Below are positions 52,225 through 62,422 of a stretch of DNA of 64,000 nucleotides, in pieces. Origin of the DNA: Acanthosepion lycidas (Eukaryota; Mollusca; Cephalopoda; Sepiida; Sepiidae); the NCBI GenBank assembly GCA_963932145.1, contig OZ010596.1:86035776-86099775 (forward strand). The letters run 5' to 3'. Each line of letters starts with the position of its first letter. Position 1 is the first letter of the stretch. Position numbers and translations under genes: made by a program. A model generated the notes under the pieces. The model was not told the origin of the DNA and searched no databases. It was given only the letters and a program-made list of their open reading frames with translations.

Positions 52225-52595
52225 GCATGCATACATTAAAAGTGACCTTGTGTCACATCAAGCCACCGTGGGGAAGTGAGTAATAGCCCAGTTTTGTGGC
52301 TGGTATGGAGGTGTAATATCTTCATATTTCCTCTTTAAACTATAAGGAAGCCTAGTTTCAGAGATTACAATCCTGTGGCAACACTTTCATTGCACTAAAG
52401 ACGGTGAGTTGTTAGATACCAAATCATGTCACTGATCATAGAAACTGAGCTGTTTTTGGTCATTGGTTTGTATGTACAGTACCCAACATTAAACTGGCCT
52501 TGTGTCACATTCTATCACCATAAAGGGGAGTAAATTTCTTCCTTTACTAGCCTGATATCATAGTGTAGTGCAATATTTTGTTAAAGTTGTTAAGC
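52225..52595 (+). repeat. two diverged copies of a 100-bp unit
   Basis: ACATTAAAAGTGACCTTGTG/ACATTAAACTGGCCTTGTG, TCACATC..CACCGTGGGGAAGTGAGTAA/TCACATT..CACCATAAAGGGGAGTAA; the copies start near 52231 and 52487. The 68-codon frame upstream overlaps the first copy. Confidence 0.45.
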
Positions 52596-52765
52596 TGAAA
52601 TATTGAACAATGTGATAGGGGAATTTCTATGGATATTTAATTGTCGTAGAACTTGCCATGAGCTTATTCAATCATTAACTTAAGAATTAGAATTAGATTC
52701 ATCAGAAAATTCAAATAGGAAAACCATGAATTTTTCACAGGTATTTCTAGTCATAAATAATAGAA
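52565..52765. repeat. dispersed repeat (partner 30135-30312)
   Basis: See shared ordered blocks AGTGCAATATTTTGTTAAAG, TATGGATATTTAATTGTC, TGAGCTTATTCAATC and AAATTCAAATAGGAAA. Confidence 0.6.
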
Positions 52766-52914
52766 ATGATAGGACATTTATTTTGCAATTTAAATGAAAC
52801 CTCCACTTTTCAAAGGAAGTGACTATTTTCAAACTGTTGTTTGATCTATATTTTATATGCTGAACTAGTTATTAGCCAATTACAGTTTTTTGGTATTTTG
52901 TTCTATGGTCTTTT

Positions 52915-53335
52915 GTCTCATAGGCTGTCATGGTCATCCACAACTTCCTGTTCCTTGTAGCTCTAAGTAACATTTGACTCTTTACGTTCCCTCTATGTCC
53001 TCGCCTTGCCTTCCATTCATTTCTAATATTTTATGTGCCATGTTCTTTTCAGAAGCCATTTTCAGAGCCAATATAATAATGACTCTCCACAACTTCTTGT
53101 CTCTTGCTGCTCTAAGCAGATTTGGTATTTTACCATCTCTTTGTTCTTATTCTGCCATCCATTCAAGTTTTTTACTTCTTTATATACCATGTTCCTTCAG
53201 AACATTGATGATCATGGCTCTCCCCATCTTCCTGTTCCATGTGGCACTAAGTAACTTTTGATTCTTTGTCCTTTCCTTTTAGGCATTCATTAAATAGGTT
53301 TTGCTGTTTTCCTCTGTCTTTCTTTCCTTCAAGCT
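52915..53335 (-). mobile_element. LINE family B 3' end, three tandem copies
   Basis: The minus-strand block TTACTTAG-AGC-ACAAGGAACAGGAAG(T/A)TGTGGA, the family B tail, occurs near 52937-52970, 53085-53120 and 53213-53255. Two copies continue to the TCCTGAAGGAACATG-like end (53045 region diverged; 53190-53205 clear). The third leads into AACAGCAAAACCTATTTAAT and GAAGGAAAGAAAGACAGAGG. All coding is broken. Confidence 0.7.
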
Positions 53336-54045
53336 GTGAGTGTCAATGCTGATTACCAAATTTTAATATTTCTGTTTTTATGTATAAAACTTCCTTGTTG
53401 CTCATGTGACAGCACAGTCTGCACATTGTTCACTCGGCTGTATCTGCATATACACCTAATTTGCTATGTTCACAGGTTTGTCTACTTGGCTGTTGTCAAA
53501 TTCAATAAAGAATAACGACAAGTGCTTTTCAAGACACTGGTTGAAAAAGAGCAACAATATGATTTCTCACTTAACCCTGGTATGATTTGAGAAGTGAACT
53601 GCTATCTAATTTCCAGCCATGGAAAGAGAACCCTTACATTTACTCCCTGTGATTTTCGTGACTGCTCACTCACTGCTAGTCCTTCTCTCACTGACCACCA
53701 GTCACTTCCTGGCTGCTGGTCACCTACTTACTGCTGACTTCCTGCCTCTCTCTGCTTACATGGATACTGGCTGGGGGTCCCACGCTCTTATCTGTCCACT
53801 TGTGTTCTGGAAAAAGTAGACTACCCAAAAGCTGGATGGGTGGTCAGTTTTTTCAAAGGACTCTACTTTTATGATTATCTAAAATCATTAACAAAATTTT
53901 ATGTTTGCCAATTCAATGGCAGGCTGGAGATAGGAATCCTGGAAACTGGCAATTATAGACTGGAGACAAAATTCTTTGTAAACCCTGGTAATCAAGTTGA
54001 CTTAAAAGGAATTCATTTATCTCCTAAGGATGTGTGATTAGTCAT
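53336..54045. other. no recognised feature
   Basis: Less AT-rich near 53620-53820, where a 66-codon frame is Leu/Ser/Thr-rich and contains an irregular CACTGCTGGTC-type repetition (TGACCACCAGTCACT, TGCTGGTCACC). No motif recognised. Confidence 0.4.
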
Positions 54046-54049
54046 ATTG

Positions 54050-54195
54050 TTACACTCACATGTTTTCTCTATAGTATTCTCAGGATCAGTTTGTAAAACC
54101 ACATCTCTTTTTTCAAGTCTCTTCTTCATCTGTAACGAAATTGTCCAATATTCACTAAAATATAGGAGGATAGATTTCTTTTAATACTAAATTCC
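54050..54195 (-). mobile_element. LINE family B fragment
   Basis: TAAAACCACATCTCTTTTTT and AATTGTCCAATATTCACTAA, ATATAGGAGGATAG match the minus-strand copy at 62080-62160. Confidence 0.55.
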
Positions 54196-54339
54196 ACCCA
54201 ATACAAGGTTTGAAAGCCACTCAAGGTAGATGGCTACTGTTAAAAGAATTATGATGAATGATGTGTGTGATATGAATGAAAAAGGAGGTTATAGGGGGTG
54301 AGGATGTAATATTCAGCATTTGTTACTAATGGCAAAGAG

Positions 54340-54745
54340 TACGGAACTGTTATGTAATGTTTGTTCTCTTATAAGGCAGTGAAGGCTGGATAATATCCTC
54401 ACTGATAAAGAGACTTAAAGCAACAGAAATATGGTTTTACAGAGAATTCCGAAAATACCATGGCTTGAACTTGTAAGCAATGGCAAAGTTTTAGATACAA
54501 TGGAAACAACAAGGAAACTGATACTTAACAGTCAGGAAGAGATAGTTGAAATTTCTAGGAGACATAATGAGGAAAGAGGGTTTGGAAAATTTGATACTCA
54601 CAGGATGTATTGAAGGTCAGAGGAAAACAATGCATAACCTACCTAGCAAGCTTGAGTAAATGGACTGTAGAACAAGGTTTAGGAGAAATGGCAAAAAGAC
54701 AAAGTTTATTAAGAATCATGAAGAACAGGAAATTATAAAAAATTT
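54340..54745 (+). mobile_element. LINE family B, C-terminal region
   Basis: SEGWIISSLIKRLKATEIWF near 54380-54435, RRIPKIPWLELVSN near 54437-54480, METTRKLILNSQEE near 54500, the LGDIMRKEGLENLILTG-like block near 54560-54610, GQRKTMHNLPSKLE near 54620, MDCRTRFRRNGKKTKFIKNH (54660-54720). Stops and frameshifts occur, and the last 30 bp of the family tail are replaced by other sequence. Confidence 0.8.
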
Positions 54746-54924
54746 GAACCAAACTCTTCATTCAATCCAAAGTTATAGATTCTTCTGTTTCTGCTTTCCA
54801 TGTTTAGATAATATTTCATATATACTGGTCCAGAAACAAAATCCCTTTTTTTATTTTGGTAAACAGGATTATTATTATTATTAACAGCATCAACAACAGT
54901 TGAATCAAATGTAAGATATTTTTA

Positions 54925-55028
54925 AAAATGTCATCAGTTTTGACCTGGCATCTCTGCTTCAGTCCCTTTTCCCCACACCCAAAACATAGCTTCACTTTGC
55001 CTCATCTATAAATACTTTTATGGTAATT

Positions 55029-55031
<3 letters not shown>
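54925..55031 (+). mobile_element. LINE family A, middle fragment ending at (CA)n
   Basis: TCAGTTTTGACCTGGCATCT, CTGCTTCAGTCCCTTTTCCC and CTATAAATACTTTTATGGTA (YKYFYG) are family A blocks; the rest is replaced by the CA microsatellite. Confidence 0.7.

Positions 55032-55032
<1 letters not shown>

Positions 55033-55072
<40 letters not shown>
55033..55072. repeat. (CA)n microsatellite
   Basis: About 19 CA units. Confidence 0.95.
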
Positions 55073-55074
<2 letters not shown>

Positions 55075-55083
55075 TGTATGTAT

Positions 55084-55545
55084 TGGTGTGTGGTCAAGTG
55101 TTTAGAACATTCACTTTCTGATCATGGTTGATTTGTCAGGAAGGAGACTTCATGACGTTATTGGAATGGATTGAGGTCGCTCCCAGTGTACAGCACCTTT
55201 TGGAAAGTGCCTGAAAATTATATCACAGGTTGATCCAGGCCATGTGAGTGAAATTGGGTAGACAGAACCATTTGGGTTGTCGTTAGCTGTGCTAGCACAA
55301 AGCCACAAGTCATTGTGGCTGAGTGCTTGAGTGTGCTGGCCTTGTTCAAAATGTTGATCACACTAGATAACACACTTTCTCCCAGAAACTGTAAGGTCTG
55401 CTCAGCATAGTTGCAGTATAAACCACAGGTGGGCTCTTTGGGTGTTGAGCAAACACGAATGTGCCCAAGCAAGCATTTGGAATAGGGATTGGCTAACTGC
55501 CCTAGTAGATTTGTATCCTCGAATACAAGTGGCCAGCTATTATAT
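55084..55545 (+). mobile_element. tRNA-headed SINE family B, full-length copy
   Basis: Head GGTGTGTGGTCAAGTGTTTA (A-box-like TGGTCAAGTGNTTA) and CTGATCATGGTTGATTTGTC (B-box-like) at about 55084-55140. The body follows: AGGAAGGAGACTTCATGACG, TTGAGGTCGCTCCCAGTGTA, TTGGAAAGTGCCTGAAAATT, CACAAGTCATTGTGGCTGAG, TCCCAGAAACTGTAAGGTCT, GTTGCAGTATAAACCACAGG and GCATTTGGAATAGGGATTGG. The size (about 460 bp) and a long conserved body suit cephalopod-type SINEs. A 130-codon minus-strand frame across it is fortuitous. Confidence 0.78.
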
Positions 55546-55556
55546 ATGTGTATATG

Positions 55557-55558
<2 letters not shown>

Positions 55559-55602
<44 letters not shown>
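55559..55602. repeat. (TA)n microsatellite
   Basis: About 21 TA units, just outside the mariner remnant. Confidence 0.95.
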
Positions 55603-55604
<2 letters not shown>

Positions 55605-55609
55605 GCACA

Positions 55610-55921
55610 CGGTGTGATTGAAAGTAACTTCCCAATTTAAAATACTTATAATTTATTTATTGACTATAATTGTTACAAAAAATGGGTATAAGAGGATAAC
55701 ACTTAGCATGAGGTTTTATTTAAATAAATTTCACTACCAGCTTGAGTGCACCAGGAACTCTTGTCATATGGAAGATATAACTTCTTGTATTCACCCTTCG
55801 AGTTCTTCCAAAGTCTTTGTTTGGGATAGTAGACTTGAAAAGAAAAAAAGTCACAGGGTATTAAGTCATCACCTAGCTGGCCACTCGTACACAAAATAAG
55901 GAATTACTTTTTAATCACCCG
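55610..55921 (-). mobile_element. mariner element remnant with transposase C-terminus
   Basis: Ends CGGTGTGATTGAAAGTAACT and (complement) CGGGTGATTAAAAAGTAATT are inverted repeats next to TA-rich DNA. On the minus strand a 63-codon frame (55703-55894) contains LGDDLIPCDFFSF near residues 8-20, where mariner transposases have the PDLAPCDFF motif with the last catalytic Asp of the D,D(34-41)D triad, then GEYKKLYLPYDKSSWC in the terminal helix region. The first two catalytic Asp and the DNA-binding domain are deleted. It would cut-and-paste DNA if whole; here it is a deletion derivative. Confidence 0.7.
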
Positions 55922-56204
55922 ATATATATGCTAAAAAAAAAAAAAAAAATACAACAGACAACTTGCCAGATGACCTAATACATTAGACAAGAAACAAATG
56001 CCAAACAAAGAAAGAAGAAAGACTAAAAGGCAAAAACCTACTTATACAGTAAATTAAAGTATTCAATACTTAGAATTTCTAGAGAGCAAAAAGATCGTCA
56101 TAATGTCAACACTCAATGAAGGACAGTTCAAGTTGCTACTCAAGTTCCGTGCTTTCATGATCTTCAGGCAACTTGAACATCCCAATCAGAACGATTACAA
56201 TTAA

Positions 56205-56286
56205 TGTGTGTGTGTAATATATATATATATATAATGTGTATATATATATATAATGTGTATATATATATATAATGTGTATATATATA

Positions 56287-56347
<61 letters not shown>

Positions 56348-56348
56348 G
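56205..56348. repeat. compound (TA)n/(TG)n microsatellite
   Basis: TAATGTGTATATATA units repeated four times, then about 28 TA units, then TGTGTATG. Confidence 0.9.
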
Positions 56349-56889
56349 TGTGTATGCGGGGGCGGGGAGGTGATGTCGGTTTAAACTGAGGCGGATATGG
56401 ATTAAATAGACTTTCATGTTCTTCATGACTTTTATGTTGTTTAATATTTTTTTTATTGCATCAATATGGAGAATCTAGATAATGACTATAAAACAACAAA
56501 AAAAAAAAAAAATGAGAAAAAAAAAATAACAAGTGTTTGTGGTATAAGAAAAAAGAAAAAAAAAAATAGAAATTCAAGGCTCTCAACAAATTTATTTAAT
56601 TGACTATTTGACCCACACTTAAATGTTTTAGCAGCTGAGGATTGATAAAGTGGTTTCATTCAGTGCAACAAGGTGGTCAGGAAAAGGATAGGTGTTAATT
56701 TTTAAGACTTTTACAGAGGGCTGTTATATTAAAAAAAAAAAAAAAAAAAAATGGAGACTAAATCAGATATTAAGTTTTAGAGATTTTGGGTCCTGTATTT
56801 TTTCTTATTTCATCCTCTCATAAAATTATTGTTTTCTAGTTTTGATTGTAAACATGTCTGTTTTGATTTTTAAATACACAATTTAAAAA

Positions 56890-56924
<35 letters not shown>

Positions 56925-57040
56925 GCTTTTAGCTTATTTACGTGACTATTCATTTTTAGTTTATAATTATTCTCTATAATGATAAGCATGAATCTTTTCT
57001 GCATGAAAAATAATAAAAAGTTCCACAAATAATTGAAATA
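56349..57040. other. no recognised feature; homopolymers
   Basis: A-runs near 56499-56513 and 56732-56752 and a poly-T tract at about 56890-56923. No gene. Confidence 0.5.
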
Positions 57041-57041
57041 G

Positions 57042-57295
57042 TTAAATGTAACTGCCACTTTTACTCCAACAGTTTTTGTTCCACTTTTCACCTGTGGAAC
57101 TCCCTTCTGTTTACTTCCCTGATAACTACAATCTTCAAAAATTTAAATGCAGTGTCAATTGCTATCTTCTTGAATACCGTTCATCTTTTGTACTTTTCTC
57201 AATCCTTCCCATAATCAGTCTTTTCTCTCACTTTCACTCCCTGTAATCCTCTGTGTACTAGTGGCATTCCTTTCATCATCTGGGTGTAGGTTCCA
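57042..57295 (+). mobile_element. LINE family A, 3' end copy
   Basis: AATAGTTAAATGTAACTGCC, TTCACCTGTGGAACTCCCTT (LWNSL), TCTTCAAAAATTTAAATGCA (LQKFKC) and TCAATTGCTATCTTCTTGAA, then the 3' UTR with TTTCATCATCTGGGTGTAGG in place of the usual end. Confidence 0.8.
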
Positions 57296-57485
57296 TCTAG
57301 CTTAGACTCTAGGGTTATAGTTTAATGTCCAATTAGTGGCCTCATTAGAATCACCTTTACAGTTGTGCAAAAGAATTTTTTCTGATAGATCAAATTTCCA
57401 GATTATATCTATTCAAGGCAGCCAAGGCTTTAGCTATGTGAATTTTCATATCCTTTTCGTTAGAATTTATGTTGCTTCCTAGGTA

Positions 57486-57586
57486 TTAGGTTGGTGCAAA
57501 AATAATGACGTAATAATGTCGTTTTTTAACGTTAAAAATACGTCAAAAAACGACATTATTACGTCATTATTTTTGCACCAACCTAA
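57486..57586. mobile_element. 101-bp mariner MITE (copy 6)
   Basis: TA-flanked (57484-57485, 57587-57588). Same plan as copy 4, including the symmetric ACGTAATAATG extension in both arms and TTTTT(G/A)ACGT inner arms. Differs from copy 4 at a few positions (GTCGTT for GTCATT). Confidence 0.93.
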
Positions 57587-57831
57587 TATTTAAAAGATTC
57601 GACAGATTTTATTGATAGTCCTGGGACAGTTTGTATTGAGCCTTGCTGGTGGAAGCTTAGGGGAAAATCGGACTTATACTATGTCACAATTTAATAGATT
57701 ACATTCTTGTTTGATGTGAGAGAAAACAAATATATAACAAAAAAAGGGGCTAACTGGTTTCAATCCTCACCCTTGAGAGCCTCTCAAGGACAAGCATAGA
57801 TAAATGTGCAACACAGAAGTCAAACAGATGA

Positions 57832-57832
<1 letters not shown>

Positions 57833-57872
<40 letters not shown>
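57833..57872. repeat. (TA)n microsatellite
   Basis: About 19 TA units. Confidence 0.95.
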
Positions 57873-57874
<2 letters not shown>

Positions 57875-58122
57875 TTGCAAACAACTAGCCTAAAACTATC
57901 AGATCTCTTATGGTGATATAACATGTGGGGGTGAGGGTGTTTAAAACAACAACAAATACCCCAGGAAAGAAAGTATGACTTTATTTCTCATTTTGTTGAG
58001 AAAAGATTCAAGCGTGCCTGAAAATTTTGATTTTTGAAATCTTTCTCATGCTCATGTTTTCAATTGGTCAAAAGGCCTACTAATATACAATGAATATTAT
58101 TAATCTTATCAATATTATTGGT

Positions 58123-58154
<32 letters not shown>

Positions 58155-58179
58155 CCCCATCTCAAATTTCTTTCACTGG

Positions 58180-58230
<51 letters not shown>

Positions 58231-58495
58231 TTTATTTATTAAACTGACAGATTTTTATTACTTTAAAATTTATTTTTAGTGGATACTTGTATTTGACTGA
58301 GTACATGCTTCCTTTATTTATTAAACAGTTATTTTCATCTACCAGCTTGAATATTTGAGAAATCTTATTAGGAACATATGGGCTTTTCAGCAGGGTTCAG
58401 AACTGCAATCTCCTAAGGGAAACCATTATTGGATCTGAGAACACGAGACAAAAAAAAAAAAAAAAATTCTAAAAAAGAACGTTCAAAGTAATGTA
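57873..58495. other. no recognised feature; poly-T and (TA)n
   Basis: T-run at about 58128-58154 and CA/TA microsatellite at 58180-58228. No gene. Confidence 0.55.
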
Positions 58496-58497
58496 TA

Positions 58498-58645
58498 CCG
58501 GGTGCGATGGATAAATTGTCATATAAATTATACAAAAAATGTAACTAATACTGACATCTCATTTTAACAGATATATTTACCAACATTACAAAAAAAAATA
58601 TCTTGAACTAAAGAGTAAATTTACTTGCAGTACTGGGTATTGACC
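58498..58645 (+). mobile_element. mariner-like 5' region (partner 10140-10481)
   Basis: After TA: CCGGGTGCGATGGATAAATT, GTCATATAAATTATACAAAA, TACTGACATCTCATTTTAAC, AGATATATTTACCAACATTA, then TAAAGAGTAAATTTACTTGC. Order and spacing match the minus-strand copy at 10140-10481. Confidence 0.55.
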
Positions 58646-59080
58646 TCAATGTCCACTTTTATATTTACATATGCTCTATCGCTGATATTGAGCACTTTAA
58701 CCCATAAATATAGCATACCTTCAAACTATATTTTTATCATATATATAATCTCTTATTAAACTGAGGCCAAGCAATCATACCTTCCGCTTACAAAAACAAG
58801 TGAGCGTTTTTTTTTTTTTGTTTTATATTTGTTTTTGTCAGGGCATAGTTGATCATGTGCATTAAGTCAATAAAGGAGACCAGTGTAATAATAAAAATTT
58901 ATACTTTGAGCCATGAGGGAGTCACTTCTGGCCAAGTGTGTGGATTTCTTCATCTTCCATAGTTGTCCACAGAAATCAAATTCATTGAACTCTTTGATTC
59001 AGTTATCTCTGCCTGCACCCCCAGGGGAAAAAAAAGGGAATAGGGAGGAAAGATAATGATCCTGATGTGACCGGTTGCCA
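58646..59080. other. no recognised feature
   Basis: Unassigned sequence with a short T-run near 58808. Confidence 0.5.
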
Positions 59081-59082
59081 AC

Positions 59083-59672
59083 AACAACACTTTCTGATTT
59101 CAAATATAAACATTCTTTTTGTGTCCATTGCATGGAGTATTCCTGCGATATATGGTCTGGAGCCCCTTCTGTTTGTCTCGGGGTTCTTGATAAGTTCCAG
59201 AGACAGATATGCAATGTAATTGGCCCTGATCTGGCATCTTGTCTGCAGTCGCTCTCTCACAGATGTGCCATCACCTCTATCTGTCTTTTTTACAAATACT
59301 TTCATGGTAATTGCTCCGATGAGCTGCTTTTCAGACTTCATGAATTCAAGCGTCCAATGAGGCTGGCATCCCACTCTCACCCTTTCACTGTTGAAACTGT
59401 TAAATGTAGCCGTCTCTTCTACTCCAGTAGCTTCATATCTCGCAACTCTCGCCTGTGGAACTCCCTTCACTTTTCCTGTTTCCCTGATAGCTATAATCTC
59501 CAACTTTTCAAATGTAATGTCAATCGACATCTCCAGTTGCCTTGATCTATCTATCCACTTTCTCTCTCCTCATCCCTATCACTCCTGTCTGCTCTTGCTC
59601 TAAATCCTCTGTAACCAGTGGCTTCCCGCTTTGCTTGGGGTGAAATGCTTAAAAAAAAAAAAAAAAAAAAAA
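59083..59672 (+). mobile_element. LINE family A, best-preserved C-terminal copy with poly-A
   Basis: A 156-codon frame (59075-59545) carries MEYSCDIWSGAPSVCLGVLD, QICNVIGPDLASCLQSLSHR, ICLFYKYFHGNCSDELLF, LHEFKRPMRLASHSHPFTVE, SRNSRLWNSLHFSCF and LQLFKCNVNRHLQL. This is the region after RT (connection/CTD) of the jockey/CR1-like family. The 3' UTR ends GCTTTGCTTGGGGTGAAATG and A27. The long intact frame suggests a younger insertion than the other copies. It begins after the RT domain, so it is 5'-truncated. Confidence 0.9.
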
Positions 59673-59954
59673 TGTTCCTTAAAATTTCCTCGTTCACTTG
59701 AGAACTTTCCTGCTTTAAATTTGTGTCATCACGTATATGAGAAATCATGTTGATCAAAAGACATTTTGTTTCTGAACCAATAAGTAGAAACCAAATATAA
59801 TTGTGGTCAATGGGAATCAAGTAAAATGTAATTGTCCATAAACTCACCACATGGACTAATTTACTTGTGTACCGAGTTTATTCCTTACTTGCCATTTGTT
59901 ACTCTGGTAACCTTGTACCTGACTTAATAAGCTTAGTAAATGACTAGAATAATA

Positions 59955-60135
59955 GAAATTTTATATTATTTTTTTTATATGCCATATTCCTTCAGGATGT
60001 GGGCAATTATTGCTCTCCACAGCTTTCTGTATTTTGTAGCTTTTGAAATTATAGATGTTGTTTTGTTTTTCCAAACTCCATTCTGTATAATGCCAGAAAA
60101 GACTTTCCATGCAATTCATACCAGAGATCAATGAA
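59955..60135 (-). mobile_element. LINE family B, 3' end
   Basis: CCATATTCCTTCAGGATGTG, GGCAATTATTGCTCTCCACA and GCTTTCTGTATTTTGTAGC complement to the family B tail (KLWRAIIAHILKEYG-like). The upstream part is lost after about 60090. Confidence 0.7.
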
Positions 60136-60530
60136 ACCTTGTGCACCAGGGGATTGACCGTGAGTCAGTGCTGGCCACTGAATGCAAAAATACATGACTA
60201 CACACCTGCGTCTGATATGGCAAATATGAGACTGAGAATGTTGAACAGATGGATATATAAACAAGTTGCACAGAGATAAGCTGTCTCTTGTAATGTATGT
60301 TTGGTATGTCAGACAGGGGGTGGAATGGCAGCAGTGGGGATTACACTACATCACAGCTTAGAGCAATTGATGAAGTTTTGAAGTTTATCTTGAAAATCCA
60401 TACTTGAAATAATGAATTATTTCAGTGGGAAATAAGTGACTATTTTAGCCACCAAGCAGTTCAGTAATTAAAATTATGTAACTGAATAATATTGTGTCTC
60501 TCACAAAAACTGATATAGTCTTTTTTCTTT
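60136..60530. other. no recognised feature
   Basis: Unassigned sequence. Confidence 0.5.
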
Positions 60531-60531
60531 T

Positions 60532-61048
60532 TCTCTCCCCCCCCCTCTCTCTCTCTCTACCCCTTTTCTCTCTCTTATCTCTCTCTCTTATCTCTCTCTC
60601 TCTCCCTTATCTCTCTCTCTCCCTTATCTCTCTCTCTCTCCCTTATCTCTCTCTCTCTCCCTTATCTCTCTCTCCCTTATCTCTCTCTCCCTTATCTCTC
60701 TCTCCCTTATCTCTCTCTCCCTTATCTCTCTCTCCCTTATCTCTCTCTCCCTTATCTCTCTCTCCCTTATCTCTCCCTTCCTTATCTCTCTCTTCCTTAT
60801 CTCTCTCTCTCCCTTCCTTATCTCTCTCTCTCCCTTCCTTATCTCTCTCTCTCCCTTCCTTATCTCTCTCTCTCCCTTCCTTATCTCTCTCTCTCTCTCT
60901 CCCTTCCTTATCTCTCTCTCTCTCTCTCCCTTCCTTATCTCTCTCTCTCTCTCTCCCTTCCTTATCTCTCTCTCTCTCTCTCCCTTCCTTATCTCTCTCT
61001 CTCTCTCTCCCTTCCTTATCTCTCTCTCTCTCTCTCTCTCTCCCTTCC

Positions 61049-61088
<40 letters not shown>

Positions 61089-61091
61089 TCC

Positions 61092-61173
<82 letters not shown>

Positions 61174-61210
61174 TCCTTATCTCTCTCTCTCTCTCTGTCC
61201 ATCTCTTCCC
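60532..61210. repeat. CT-rich satellite with 15-bp unit
   Basis: (CT)n with regular CCCTTAT interruptions. At about 60650-60770 the unit is CTTATCTCTCTCTCC, 15 bp, more than eight copies. After 60780 the interruption becomes CCCTTCCTTAT and the CT block lengthens stepwise (8, 12, 16 and more dinucleotides). The 247-codon Ser/Leu frame here is a by-product. Confidence 0.97.
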
Positions 61211-61664
61211 CCTTCCAATATAAATCTAATGTTGTAGAACAAATAAATCAGTCAACCAAAAAGTTGAAAGATTAACTTGAGAGCAAAATAGTGAAGCATT
61301 TTTATCTACAAGAACACTTTTTATGGAGTTGGCATTGAATAAAATGTTGCTGTTTGAAACTGATCATCAAGCTGTTTTTAAGAGTCATTTATTTAAAAAA
61401 GTAAATAAATAAAAAAAAAAAAAAGTAAAGTTATAAAGATCTGATTAGAAAGTTGGCTTCCAATAGACAGATATTAATCAATATCATTAATTATTGATTC
61501 ATAATAATAGTACTGGTTTATTGATTTCAGAGGAATGAATTGCCTTTATATATGAAATATGATATTTGGCAAAAATGTATTAAAAATTAGTTTCTTTAAA
61601 ATGATATTCTAAAGTGATTAAGAATTAAAAAAAGTTTTATTGTAACAGTTTTTTTTTTTTTATT

Positions 61665-61695
<31 letters not shown>

Positions 61696-61730
61696 TGACA
61701 AATAGTTGAATGTTTTGCTTTGTTTTCAGT
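61211..61730. other. no recognised feature; homopolymers
   Basis: A/T homopolymers near 61411-61424, 61650-61661 and 61668-61694. Confidence 0.5.
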
Positions 61731-61734
61731 GTTG

Positions 61735-62335
61735 TTTTCAGATCTTTGTGAGCCATGTCCCCACCCCCAGGACATAGACAATGATGGCTCTCCTCCATTT
61801 TCATATCCTTTGCATCACTTAATAAGTTTTATAATTTTGTTATTTCTCTTAAACCCTGTTCAATCATCCATTTTCTAAAACTCACTATGTGTTGTTTTCC
61901 TCTGTCCCACTTGCCTTCAATCTCTTCTGTGAGCATAGGATTTTCCAAACACTCTTTTCTCATTACATGCCCTAAAAATTTCAACTATCTCTTCCTGATG
62001 TTGAGTATAAATTTCCCTTTTCTCTAAAACTTCATAATTGCACACATATTCAATCCATGGTATCAACATCCTTCTGTAGAACCACACTTCTGTGGCATTC
62101 GTCTCTTCTTAATCTTTTAGGAGATTGTCCAGTATTCACTGCAATATAGTAGGACATTTATCATGTAACAGATCAATACTCTTTTCTTTATTTCTAACAA
62201 AGTTTTTCTGTTTCTTAATACTCTGCTTAGCTTTCGGAATGCATTCAATGTGCCTTCAGATTTCAGTGTGGCACTTTCCGTTCTCTATTAAAACACTTCC
62301 CAAATATTTACATTTTTGTGCTTGTTTGATTTTCA
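61735..62335 (-). mobile_element. LINE family B, RT thumb and C-terminal region
   Basis: On the minus strand, from 62330 down: the KYLGSVLIENGKCHTEI-like block near 62300-62250, IPKAKQSIKKQKNFVRNK near 62230-62190, the Y(C)SEYWTIS block near 62140-62110, EVWFYRRMLIPWIEY near 62095-62060, IQHQEEIVEIFRACNEKR near 62010-61970, RQVGQRKTTHSEF near 61910 and the TMMALLHFHILC tail near 61770. Frames are interrupted. Longest minus-strand family B copy; the RT catalytic motifs are not included. Confidence 0.82.
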
Positions 62336-62390
62336 AAAATTAAAATCAACAAATTATATTTCATATTATGTATTAATGTATTTTATGTCA

Positions 62391-62422
<32 letters not shown>

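Noticed and set aside
53619-53819. 66-codon Leu/Ser-rich plus-strand frame resembling a signal peptide plus tail
   Set aside because: The sequence is locally repetitive (CTGCTGGTCACC-type phrases) and has no conserved motif or exon signals.
55218-55610. 130-codon minus-strand frame
   Set aside because: Lies across SINE family B and a TA microsatellite; the Ile/Tyr run at its N-terminus is the microsatellite.
60494-61237. 247-codon Ser/Leu frame
   Set aside because: Translation of the CT satellite.
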